Shown piece by piece: positions 54,772 through 64,000 of a stretch of 64,000 bases of DNA. The stretch is from Biomphalaria glabrata (taxonomy: Eukaryota; Mollusca; Gastropoda; Planorbidae): assembly GCF_947242115.1 (NCBI RefSeq), contig NC_074720.1, forward strand, positions 43,675,529 to 43,739,528, written 5' to 3'. Every line of letters begins with the position of its first letter. The first letter of the stretch is position 1. The notes under the pieces were generated by a model. The model did no database searches. It worked only from the letters and a program-made list of their open reading frames with translations, and was not told where the DNA came from. The position numbers and the translations under genes were made by a program.

Positions 54772-56900
54772 CATGAAGACATATTAACAACAAAACAAGC
54801 ACTTACGTAAATTGACCAGATAATAACACAGAACTTGTTCGTCCAGTAATTCCTGCCTGACTGCTGTTCAGCATGAAGGTGTAATTGTCCATTTGAACCA
54901 CTGTGTAGTCCCAGACCTAAGGGACGAAAAAGACCCTGTTAGAATGTAGTCAAATATCCAATTTGAACTCGTTAGTGGATCCTTTTGTAAAGCATTGATT
55001 CAAAAATAGGATGGCGTGCCCAGGTGGGCCCTTATTTGTATCAGTACAATTATACAAGAATGGAATCTCAACGCTTGAAGGTACATCACTATTGAATTTA
55101 TTAGTGTCATTAAGTTCACACCAGTAACGACTTTTAATATGTATAGTATGTAAAGTTCAACCAACTCAAATGGATGTCTCATTTTTGTTGGGCAAAGCGT
55201 AAGGCGGTTGGTCGTTGTACTGGTCACATGACAGATAACCTTAACATCATCTGCCCTATAGATCGCAAGGATTGAAAGGGGGACTTAGACTAAGACTTAG
55301 GTCCTCCCGCGCCGTTCGGCGCATTGGGCAGCAAGCTGTCTCCATAAAGATCTGTCGTTGGCAATGTCTGAAGCCTCCTCCCACCTGGTGTCCACTGTTC
55401 TGAGGTCCTCCATGAAGGTGTGGCGCCAAGTTGTACGAGCACGTCCCTGTTTGCGCTTTCCTCGTATTGGCCTCCATGTCATCGCAACTCTTGGTATGCG
55501 TAGTTCATTTTGTCGTAGAACATGCCCCGCAAACCTCATGCGACGCTCTGTCACAACCTCACCAAGTGTTCGACTCCCAGTTCGGCAAAGGATTTCTTTG
55601 TTTGAGACCCGATCTGTGTAACTGACACCCAAAATCTGTCTCAGCCATTTTTGTTGAGCCACTTTTAGTTTTTACTTTCCTTTTTTTTTTACAAGATACA
55701 GGGCAAACTAAAAGGGAAGTAATAACAAGCAAAGTAAAAGGGAAGTAATAACAAGCAAAGTAAAAGGGAAGTAATAACAAGCAAAGTAAAAGGGAAGTAA
55801 TAACAAGCAAAGTAAAAGGGAAGTAATAACAAGCAAAGTAAAAGGGAAGTAATAACAAGCAAAGTAAAAGGGAAGTAATAACAAGCAAAGTAAAAGGGAA
55901 GTAATAACAAGCAAACTAAAAGGGAAGTAATAACAAGCAAAGTAAATATAAAATACTTTTAAAAAAACAAAGCTTATATTAATGTGTATTAATTAGTTTG
56001 GATCAGTCATGTAACTAAATTTGTTCTATCACTTGTCTGGACCAGGCAGAAAGGGGGAGAAAGAACGGGGAATCTGGGTGATTGCTTTTTTTTTTTATAG
56101 GGAAAGACCTGAATTCGAACTAGTGGGCTAAAGCCTTCTCAGGCTTCTCAAGCCAACGCGGTAACCACTCTGCTAGCGAAGAGCCTATGAACATGAAAGA
56201 TTGTAGGCCTATAGTTATCTATTGTTTCTATTTCGTGTTTGTATTCACTAAGCCTCAGACGGTAGTCTTAGATAAAGGGGACTAATTCAGCTTATACCAC
56301 CACTTCAGTCAAGTACTATTTCTTTCCCATGTTTGAGATACCAAACAAAGTAATTTATTACCAATAATTAATAAAGTAATTATTTAATTTTTTATTGATT
56401 CTTACGTTGTCAGGTAAAAAAAATAATTGTGCAAAAGTTTCAGCTTGATCCGAGATTGGGTGTGGGAGACATAACGTGTACAAACTTTTGGCCAGACAGA
56501 CAGACAGACATACAGACAGACAGAGTGAGTTGATATAAGCTTTGTTAAAAAGATGTAGTGTTGTTTTGATGTAGTAAAAGTTAAACTTACCAAGTAAGCT
56601 TCAAATCTAGCATACCAACTCTAAGAACTATGAATTACTTTATCCTACCAGAAAAAAAACATTTGTAAAAAAATAGTTCAAAAAAGTAAAATATAAAATA
56701 TTTAGATCTTTAAAGAGAGTTACCGTTATTGAAATAGGTACGTTGCACGAGAAGATGACCTTGAACCCACAAGTCGGGATGTAGAGGCTGTTATTGTAAG
56801 TCATTGTACCAGACGCCCCGTTATTGTAAGGGGCGCCACCACGGTAGAACAGATTGACGCCATCCACAGTAACCAATGCAAGAAATGTGACCAATGTGAG
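50588..56900 (-). CDS. Gene C: diverged single-module mucin/PAN protein; 5' end unresolved
   Basis: Exons on the minus strand, 5' to 3': about 56900-56724, 54916-54807, 54371-54299, 53073-52920, 50835-50588. Exit phases are 0, 2, 0, 1, exactly as in genes A and B. The first exon encodes a hydrophobic stretch (LTLVTFLALVTVDG) that looks like a signal peptide core, but I see no ATG in frame, so a short upstream exon is probably missing from this model. The module keeps the IPTCGF, DNYTFML and YFCVCNSST landmarks. The mucin-like exon is short (51 residues) and the PAN domain has extra cysteines. Transcription converges with gene B. Confidence 0.72.
50850..51317. repeat. 10-11 bp minisatellite in gene C intron 4
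   Basis: About 43 units of gacaatgatac/aa. On the minus strand the units read tatcattgtc and end about 15 bp before the acceptor of the PAN exon. Long open frames (LSYHC...) on the minus strand are artefacts. Confidence 0.9.
51670..51910. repeat. Degenerate 18-21 bp array
   Basis: Units like ataagacactgatgtcatg, loosely repeated about 12 times. 51910-52590 has no recognised gene; a patch with aaataaaccgccac near 52350 may be an old retroelement end. Confidence 0.6.
52595..52985 (-). repeat. 65-bp array made of copies of the gene C exon 4 end
   Basis: Six units, at 52595, 52660, 52725, 52790, 52856 and 52921. The last is the true exon end; the five intronic ones repeat its coding-like sequence and, in four of five, the same aacaggtattt donor. 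Confidence 0.88.
52920..53073 (-). CDS. Gene C exon 4: short Thr/Ser-rich region
   Basis: Between tttaacag and gtattt: AVPYQTASRPDVSTVVSTTS, then TTPVTTASS and TIAEIFNSVNS. 51 codons plus one base (phase 1), which joins the PAN exon in frame. The end of the exon, donor included, is the first unit of a 65-bp tandem array that continues into the intron. Confidence 0.7.
53400..53800 (-). mobile_element. LINE 3' fragment, antisense
   Basis: Minus-strand frames read ENADHVLQSC-like and ARTRLPKTFL-like segments, then KLYGELPGNHCAVHLRSRIT. This resembles the C..C...H...C tails of some LINEs. Decayed; lies in gene C intron 3. Confidence 0.45.
53990..54285. repeat. 22-25 bp minisatellite, about 12 units
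   Basis: Units like ccatcactgattactttaaa, decayed. It ends next to gene C exon 3. Confidence 0.85.
54299..54371 (-). CDS. Gene C exon 3: module part 3
   Basis: 73 nt between tctatcag and gtaagt. It encodes IVANYFCVCNSSTANACS, one codon longer than in genes A and B, with three cysteines and an NSS sequon. It sits at the edge of a 22-25 bp tandem array. Confidence 0.76.
54703..54770. repeat. (GATA)n microsatellite
   Basis: About 16 perfect units, 37 bp from the donor end of gene C exon 2. Confidence 0.95.
54807..54916 (-). CDS. Gene C exon 2: module part 2
   Basis: 110 nt between ccttag and gtaagt, encoding VWDYTVVQMDNYTFMLN. It matches the YTQVDSYTFHLN core of gene A, is shorter by seven codons, and also ends in phase 2. 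No cysteine. Confidence 0.76.
55165..55280 (+). repeat. SINE-B, 5'-truncated
   Basis: ggcggttggtcgttgtactg, cacatgacag, catcatctgccctatagatc. Confidence 0.65.
55297..55670 (-). mobile_element. LINE C-terminal fragment
   Basis: The minus strand reads QQKWLRQILGVSYTDRVSNK, RMRFAGHVLRQNELRIPRVA, GKRKQGRARTTWRHTFMEDL and WRQLAAQCAERRG. Open over about 120 codons. A third LINE family in this window. Confidence 0.8.
55690..55945. repeat. 26-bp minisatellite, ten units
   Basis: Unit aaagggaagtaataacaagc plus aaagta, almost perfect. In gene C intron 1. Minus-strand LLLPFYFACYY frames are artefacts. Confidence 0.93.
56100..56190 (-). repeat. SINE-D copy
   Basis: Minus strand: gctagcagagtggttaccgc, agttcgaattcaggtc. 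Flanks also match 45100-45580. Confidence 0.6.
56724..56900 (-). CDS. Gene C exon 1 (5' boundary uncertain): signal core and module part 1
   Basis: The open frame has GVNLFYRGGAPYNN, the sequon NNS, and YIPTCGFKVIF matching YVPTCGWKLIL. It ends in phase 0 at gtaact. The frame stays open upstream only to a stop near 56920 and has no ATG. Acceptor-like ttgtcag and tttcag lie within that stretch. Confidence 0.68.
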
Positions 56901-56954
56901 GCTGAAACTGACAAGTCAAACTCACATTGTAATGATACAAATAAACTTTTTTGT

Positions 56955-57240
56955 ATAAAGTATATATCAACTGACACTGTCTATCTGTCTGTCTGTCTGT
57001 CTGTTAGTCTGGTAAAAGGTTTGTACACGTCATTTCAGCTCATTTTCTGATCTAGTCGAAACTTTCCACAATTATTCATGGACATAGACAAGACATTCAT
57101 AAATATTTAGAAATTAACCATTTAATCCATTATTACTGGCAATTTATTATTTTGTTTGAAACTAACAATGGCAATGAATAATTTAGTTTTCAAAGATACA
57201 CTTAATTATGTAGGGTTCCGTCCCCTTAGATAATTCAAAA
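56955..57240 (+). repeat. GTCTGTCTG-headed repeat upstream of gene C exon 1
   Basis: Matches the family at 1945. A reverse copy at 56395-56550 lies on the other side of exon 1, so that exon sits between two inverted copies. Confidence 0.65.
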
Positions 57241-57269
57241 ATTATTTATTATACCAAGTAGATGTATTA

Positions 57270-57690
57270 GCACCATTGAAGAGCAGTGAGATTCATAACA
57301 AACGAATATTCACATTTGACTAGAGTAACACCTTGAGTAAAATCACTAAATTTAGAAAGCCTTCAGGACAGAAGACTCAAAAGTAAAGTAGCAATTATAC
57401 ATAAAACACTGAACCATAATCTTTAAATACAAAAACAAAATTTAATAAAATACTCAGAAAGACACAAAGATAACGACACACTCTTCATCCCATATGCTAG
57501 GACAAATTTGTACAAATACTCCTTCTTCCCTAGTGCTATTAGAGCATGGAATGGGTTGCCTGAGCTAGCCAGGAAAACCAGTGACTTGGCAGAATTTAAG
57601 TCATTGGTTAATATGCATGACTAAATGCATGACGCGTATAACGTAATCATCTTCTTTTTTGAAGTAACGTCTGTATTATATAAGATAAGA
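57270..57690 (+). mobile_element. LINE family J 3' region, longest copy
   Basis: In frame: KQNLIKYSERHKDNDTLFIP, YARTNLYKYSFFPSAIRAWN, GLPELARKTSDLAEFKSLVN; then the tail with (ataag)n. CR1-like C-terminus (SFFP..IR.WN.LP). Confidence 0.75.
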
Positions 57691-58319
57691 TAAGAAGATA
57701 AGAAAATACACATTGTATTACGGAAACAACCATGAACATATAATCGTCACAGGATTAGGCACTATATACAGTAACTGTCACAAATATGTGGTACAAATTA
57801 TAATTTCTGAATTTCTAAATATCGAAATATAGATCAGTGTTCCACTATACATAATAATAATGCCAGGTTGTTATAATTTATAATAACCTTCATACCTACC
57901 AATAGAGGCACATATCTTATACATATATATACATATAAAAGGATCCGATGTTATAAAATTATAAACCAGTCAGATTATAAAAAATGGTTGTGTCTGCTTC
58001 TTCGTTACAGATCCTTACGTTAAAGAATCTCTCATGTGTTATTTCCCTTGTTGCCAGAGTGACTCTGGACATTAAATAACAAATAAGGTTGGCAACATTG
58101 AAACTCCGGTGGTCACACCCCCAATCCTCAAGAGTCTTATTGGCGTTGTCTGACCTATCTAGTGTGTGTCACTTTAAAAGAATAAAGCATATTGGAAACG
58201 CCCACTTTTTGCCATCTTCAGAAACGCACCTGACATGTGGGTGTTTGTCAAGATGTGTGGATAGATTGAACATACAGACGGTCGGATATACAGACATATA
58301 GATAGTTGAACAGATAGCC

Positions 58320-58575
<256 letters not shown>

Positions 58576-58689
58576 TGAAGACGTATTAACAGCCTACATT
58601 TAAAAGATCTCTGCATTAAAAGTATCAACACGCTTATCTACAGTTTATGGATTATTTTTTTGTTTTGGGGGCGGGGGAGGGGGAAATTA

Positions 58690-58800
58690 AATTAAATAAT
58701 AATAATAAGCCTTGTCTTCGAGTCCGAAGGCAAATAAGAAATACAGTATTTTCCGTGGCTACGTAGCCCCAATTGTGACCTACATAAGCAAGCATAACTG
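58690..58800 (-). mobile_element. LINE 3' end with zinc-finger tail
   Basis: Minus strand CRSQLGLRSHGKYCI, then the tail and ATT run. 58800-59450 has no recognised gene. Confidence 0.65.
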
Positions 58801-59454
58801 TTGTCCACCGGTGGTCGAATTAAGAATTTCTTTTTGTCGTCTGCGTCTGTATATATACATTTCAAAGTTATAGAAATCTGGCAAATAATATAATAAAATA
58901 ATGAAATTGTGCCAGGAAAGATATTTGACCGCCGACTGCACTCTGAAAGTTAAATTTAGTCTCTTGATCACCATTTTTTTTTATACCCACATTAATAATA
59001 AATTCGTGTCTACGCCGATGCATAGTCGTTGAGAATGCTTCCCCTCTATCAATATCGAGTTTTAATCATTAGAAACAATGTGAATCCTCCATGTTTCAAC
59101 TGCTCAATCAAACCTTGGCCTTGTATAGAAAATATCCCTAATGTTTTTAGTTGTTTTTTTAAAATCGTATTTAAAAAAAAAAAAAAAGGAGAGAAGGTGA
59201 GGGTTTGGGGTCACGTACTTGCCTACAGTTGAATAAATTAATGCCAGAGATCCTTTTGTTTGGAACTAACGGAGTTTGAGTAAGCGAAACACCAAGTAAA
59301 CTTTATATAGTTGTTTTGTATTATTGTTCCTTAAGGATAAACCTTTCATTTTTTTGTATGCTAATATGAGATAACCTGTCAAAAAACGTTAACTAAAATT
59401 ATATCAAAAGAATCTTAAAGAGTTTCGAGATATAATATAACATCATAATAAAAA

Positions 59455-59605
59455 AAAAAGACACACAGAGAAAGCGATGGGAAGACAACATGGAAAAAAT
59501 AAACAGACCTGCGATTGAGACAGTCTCCATCCAAGGCAAAAGACGGTCGACAAATGTTGTGTGATGCCGCTACGATCCAATACACCAGAGGGTTAGGGAA
59601 GACCC
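59455..59605 (+). mobile_element. LINE family E fragment
   Basis: acacagagaaagcgatggga, tccaaggcaaaagacggtcg, matching 48520-48660 with a deletion. Confidence 0.6.
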
Positions 59606-59982
59606 TAGAGGTGGCACGCCCTGCACCACATTAACAGAGTTTATTTTTATTTATTTTTTTAAATACCCAGTAGTCATGTCCTGTTAATAAATTCTAATGT
59701 GTATGGGGGGGGGGGGGGCGAGTGGTACTCAGCATTACAAAAATTACAAAAGGGGTACACATAGGTCAAAAGTTTGGGAAACACTGCAATAGACCAAAAC
59801 TAAGCGATTCAGGCGTAGGTGATTAGATAAGCTTCATTCTATAGTTAATCTGTTGTGCTATTCAAAAATGTATTAATTTTGTCTAGAATAGGATTCAATG
59901 GTTGATCCCAGATGAGAATAAAAAGTTAGTTTGTTCAAAAGGTTCTATTAATTACAATTTATACTCGTCAGTTGATCTATTG

Positions 59983-60270
59983 GATGGCTGCCTTGACGTG
60001 CGGCTTGCGCGCTGGACTATCCTCAACTCTGAAGGAACATCCGAAACATGTAAAACATTTAACAAACAAACATTTTATTGAGTCTGTAAAAATGTTTGTT
60101 AAATGTTTTTACATGTCTCGGATGTTCCTTCAGAGTTAAAGATAGTTTACTTTCTAGTCCGAACCTTCCGCAGGACGACATGGGATGGGAGCGGGCAGGG
60201 CTTGAACCCGAGACCATCGATTAATCCGAACGACAGTCCAGCGCGCAAACCGCACGACCACCAGCCACTT
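59983..60270. repeat. Inverted pair of SINE-A copies
   Basis: A shortened plus copy (59983-60075) and a fuller minus copy (60080-60270) meet tail to tail at aaaacattt / aaatgtttt. 60270-60920 is AT-rich with loose repeats of ttattatgttccagtgc type. Confidence 0.72.
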
Positions 60271-60919
60271 GTCATGAGTGAATACCTTCCATCCATGCTA
60301 ATACTTTGTGCTAAAAGCCATGCCAGTGTTTCTGCCTAATTATTTTTTAATGCTTTCCCTTATTATGTTTCTGTGATATTGCCTAATTACATTCCAGTGC
60401 TATTTCCTATATATATTCCATCTATATTTCCTAATTATATTCCTGCGCTATTACCCTATTATATACCAGTGAAACTAACTTATTATATTTCGGTGCTTTT
60501 GACTATTTTTTCCAATGTTATTACCTACTATAAGTCTAATGCAAAAAACTAATTATGTTCCAGTCGTGATTTTGCCTAATAGTGCCCCAGTTCTATCGGC
60601 TTATTATGTTCAATCTGCTTTCGTCTAATTGATGTTTCAGAGTAGGCTAATTGCCTAGTTATGTTCTAGTATTATTGCCTAATTAACACTAACCTAGTTT
60701 TATTCTAGTGATATAGCCTAATGCTGCGCTGTACTAGAGCTGGTTAGTGCTTCATGTGAGTGTCACGGGGTGGGAGTGAAGAGGTGGATGGTACATAAAG
60801 TAGACTGAGGTCAACTATCACACACATGATCACATGATCCAGTTGGTTTTTTTTTTAACTAAAAAAAAGAAACACATTTTGTTTACCCAACATGGGAAAG
60901 GTTTCTGGAGTAGCCTACA

Positions 60920-61090
60920 CCTTCACCTATCCATTAGTCTGTTAGACCATTGGGGCACCACACAAGATCTGTTGACCGTCGTTCTCCTTTCCTCTATGGA
61001 TTGAATCTCTTTCAATGCCCGTCCATTCTTTTATGTTGTCTGCCCGTCGCTTTGTCTGTCTCTTCTGATCCCAAACTGTATCACTATTTG
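60920..61090 (-). mobile_element. LINE family E fragment, antisense
   Basis: ctgttagaccattggggcac, gatctgttgaccgtcgttct, cccgtccattcttttatgtt are the reverse of the family E end. A further piece is near 61155-61215. Confidence 0.68.
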
Positions 61091-61459
61091 CCGTTGCTTT
61101 GGACATATCAGTTGGGGGGGGGGGGTGCTGAGTTGGCGACATCGTTCCGACTATAGGTAATGCCCAGGCATTCATCTCCCGGATCGTAACGGCGTATGGT
61201 ATATGATGCCCAATGCCGAAAAGAAATCAATTTAATAAAAAAAGATTTTTCAAATAAATGTTTCGTGCTTTATTTCTCGCAAAACTATCAAGAATTGTAT
61301 CGCATATAGCCACAGTTATCGCACTTGTCAGAAATATGCAAATAAGAGAATATTAGAAAATGAATCTTTTTTTTTTTTTCACAAAAGTTAGAAATTTCAT
61401 ACATGTCTTTGTTTCAGATGTTTAAAGACTTCTGAAGAAACTGCGACAAATGTTTAGGC

Positions 61460-61667
61460 TAGCGGTTCTCAACCTTTAAAGCTCGTCGACACCCTTTTAC
61501 AAACCCCACTCTGCCGCGACCCCCCACCCACCCCGCACACACATATAGCAATAGAAGAAAAGACACTAACAATCCATAGTTTCGATAATCTTAGGCGACC
61601 CCTGGCAAATCGTTAATCGACCCCCCAAAGGGGGGGGGGATCGCGATACACAGGTTGAGAACCCCTG
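61460..61667. mobile_element. hAT-type MITE, second copy
   Basis: Ends tagcggttctcaacc and ggttgagaacccctg; flanks gtttaggc / atttaggc (7 of 8 match). Same family as 4488-4687. 61668-62070 has nothing recognised. Confidence 0.8.
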
Positions 61668-62069
61668 ATTTAGGCATATTTCGCTTTTAGACGAAATTCG
61701 TTTTTTGTCATTTGAAGCGAACATTTCCAATTCAGTGGTTTGTCTTTGTTCAAGTATGTTTGTCCTTAGTCTGACTCCCCTCACCACTGGATGCCCCCCG
61801 TGCGGCCCGCCCCACTCCCACATGACAAGCTACGCCTCTGCATCTGCATGAAATAACCCATAGTCATTTCGCGACTGCCAGTACACAAGAATAGATGTAA
61901 GAAAAAGTATATAGAAAAACTTTTTCGGTTTCTCGGGGGCTCTACGCTACATCTAGTATTGCCTAAAGGTGCATCTAGCAATGTTGTTGTTGTCATTGTT
62001 GTTGTATGTTTGTTTTGTTGTTATTTTCGTTGTAGTTCATCGCTTTTTTGTGTGTTTTGTTTATGGTTT

Positions 62070-62400
62070 GTAATGCAGCCTGTATTCCTGTTTGTCTGTC
62101 TGATAAAAATTATTAACACATGATTTCTCACACATCAGTTTTCGGATCAAGTTAAAACTTTACAAAATTATTTATTGTACCTAACGAAACATAAATAAAT
62201 TTAAAAAAAATAATTAAATAGTCGATTAATTACTGGAAATTAATTACTTGTTTGATACCAGCAAGGGAAATGGATTCTTAGTATTAATCGATATGGCTAA
62301 ATATGTGTGGTTCTGTCCCCTTAGATAATTGTACAAGTTATTTCACTCACATACATTCTCGGATAAAATTGAAACACATTTATTGTACCTAACAAAGTAT
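62070..62400 (+). repeat. GTCTGTCTG-headed repeat, diverged
   Basis: gtttgtctgtctgataaaaa, ttcggatcaagttaaaactt, atatggctaaatatgtgtgg. Confidence 0.6.
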
Positions 62401-62409
62401 GAATCAATT

Positions 62410-62640
62410 TCTTCTTCTTCTTCTTCTTCTAGCCAGCTTTACTGCTGCTGAGCTGTGAGCTCTTTTGCAGACTGTGCCAAGGAAAAAAAGTGTGCTGTTT
62501 TCTTCAGTTGTTCAGCACTGCCGTACAGGGTGTTGGTTATGTTGGGCTGGAGTGGTAGTAGGGTCTGCCTAAGGTGGATTAGGGAGGGGCATTCAAAGAG
62601 GATATGGTTTACGGTTTCAAAGGGGTGGGCGCAGTGTGAA
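62410..62640 (-). mobile_element. I-clade-like LINE 3' end, antisense
   Basis: (TTC)n, then tagccagctttactgctgct and the reverse of the FECPSLIHL ... AHFF region. 62640-63683 is AT-rich with no gene recognised. Confidence 0.8.
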
Positions 62641-63682
62641 TCAATTTAAAAAGTAATCAATAAATCAACTCATTATTAATATTTTTAAAGGAAATCTACC
62701 TTACAGAGATATATAGTTGTAAATGAGTAGCTCTTCCCGTTAAATAAGCATTTGGTTTTTCAAATTTTTAAAAATATTTTGCTTCTTATTTCGTATCTTT
62801 TTTTTTAGCTTTTTTTTTTTCATCAAGCTAAAAGATATATACTATAATAGCAGAAATAAACAGTTTTGCCAGTGGTAACGATAACATTATGGCCTTTAGT
62901 ATCATCTAAAGATCGTTAATACCAAGTTTAAAATAAAAATTGGCGGAACTGCTTTGGTTACATTATACTTTTTATTATAGTTATAAATGTTATCTTATAC
63001 ATGACAAAGATCACAATACAAAATTGTACATTCATTGAAACAAGAATATTTTACAATTTTCACATCCAGAACTATATGTACAGTGTACACAAAACGTAAG
63101 CCTCTTAATCAGTGGGCAGGGCCTCATTTCAGAATGAGGTCTCAAGGCGAACAGAAAAAAAAATCATTTCACAGCTAATCGAATTGAAAAATACCCTCTT
63201 TGTGTGATAATTGTAGAGACGCACTTTTGATGACTGTCAATAAGCGCTCATTTATGACGGCCTATATTCAAAACGAGACTAGATGGTAGATATAGATAAA
63301 CAGACAGTTGAGGCTTGGCCTTTATAGAAAAACATCGTTTATTATAGTGACTGGGACGAGACTGTTCCTGTCCCTGGATTAAAAGTTCATATTCTGTTGA
63401 TTCACTTTATTGTGTCTTGGTCTGTATTTTATTGCTACAAACTCACAAGTAATAAAAAAACTTCGCGTAAAGAAAACAAACAACCCATCTTCTGATCAGT
63501 ACAAATTCCACAGACCTCTACATAATAGACAATGAAGATATTTTCATAATGATACTATACAAGTTAATACAGATTTTTAAAGACTTTTTAAAAACTAGCA
63601 ACAGTTAAGCTAAGTCCAGCTTTGATTCTGTCAGATTTCTTGTATGCCTTTTTTAAAAAATCCCTGTGGATTTCCACATTTC

Positions 63683-63763
63683 TTAACTCTTTCTCTCCTT
63701 AATTATTTACCACATTCTGGTATAATCAACATTTGTATCGTCAGTTAGGAGAGAAAGAGTTAA
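63683..63763. mobile_element. TTAA MITE, 81 bp
   Basis: ttaactctttctctcc ... gtatcgtcagttaggagaga ... gagttaa. It lies 60 bp beyond the gene D stop codon. Confidence 0.75.
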
Positions 63764-63823
63764 AATGTAATTTTTAATTTTCATTGTTCACGTGACGTCT
63801 GCAATCTTTGCGTCACGGCAAGG

Positions 63824-64000
63824 TCACCATCTATATATAACCTTCCAGTACGTGCAATCTGGAACCGGTTTTAGCAGGTTGGTGCCGATGAGGTCAGTTA
63901 GCTCAGTGATGAGGTCACAAATTCGGCCAGTTGGGTGGTAGTTGATCCCTTTACATGAGGAGTATTTGGCGCAGAGGGCGCAGCAGTCTATCAGCTGGAC
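63824..64000 (-). CDS. Gene D: partial PAN/apple-like terminal exon, cut by the window edge
   Basis: The minus strand from the edge inward reads VQLIDCCALCAKYSSCKGIN, then CDLITEL and DCTYWKVIYRW and a stop. It aligns along its whole length with the gene C PAN exon (VDCCSLC, CQGVNYF, CDLIFEL, DCKFWRV) but is clearly a different gene. The rest must lie to the right, so the cluster continues beyond this window. Confidence 0.8.
   Translation of the reverse strand, partial: VQLIDCCALCAKYSSCKGINYHPTGRICDLITELTDLIGTNLLKPVPDCTYWKVIYRW

Noticed and set aside
55559-55940. Hydrophobic LLLPFYFACYY frames as membrane protein
   Set aside because: Three-frame open translation of a perfect 26-bp minisatellite.

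Overview
The window looks like nuclear DNA of a mollusc, most likely a gastropod and possibly a freshwater pulmonate. The reasons are split genes with GT-AG introns, a secreted mucin/PAN gene family, several tRNA-derived SINEs, an I-clade LINE with (GAA)n tails, hAT and TTAA-type MITEs, and very many minisatellites. The species call is inference; no database could be searched. There is no bacterial operon, rRNA gene or CRISPR array.

The genes form one tandem family of secreted proteins, called A to D here. The core plan is: signal peptide plus domain part 1 (exon ends in phase 0), domain part 2 (ends in phase 2), domain part 3 ending in a Cys-Val-Cys segment (ends in phase 0), a Thr/Ser-rich mucin-like exon (ends in phase 1), and a terminal exon with a PAN/apple-like cysteine domain. 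I do not recognise the N-terminal domain. Gene A (1678-27437, +) carries the three-exon N-terminal block three times, then a 327-residue mucin exon and a PAN exon: 11 exons and 894 codons, open throughout. Modules 2 and 3 start with a Thr-rich linker in place of a signal peptide. Gene B (31834-43701, +) is a five-exon single-module paralogue (486 codons). Gene C (50588 to about 56900, -) is a more diverged single-module paralogue whose start exon I could not find. Gene D (63824 to past the right edge, -) shows only part of its PAN exon. A and B point right, C and D left, so B and C converge.

Layout: 1-1.6 kb, region upstream of gene A with a LINE insertion; 1.7-7.1 kb, module 1; 7.7-16.8 kb, module 2, with nested hAT elements, a LINE-derived 66-bp minisatellite and a 20-bp satellite in its introns; 17.9-20.9 kb, module 3; 24.0-27.4 kb, mucin and PAN exons; 27.4-31.8 kb, LINE/SINE debris; 31.8-43.7 kb, gene B; 43.7-50.6 kb, repeats; 50.6-57 kb, gene C; 57-63.8 kb, repeats; then gene D.

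All four proteins are probably secreted and O-glycosylated, with the PAN domain offering protein or glycan binding. A role in mucus, matrix or surface recognition is a guess. The main result is a gene that grew by duplicating a phase-symmetric exon block, apparently with hybrid exons joining the mucin and signal-peptide exons, in a locus where almost every large intron holds its own tandem repeat.
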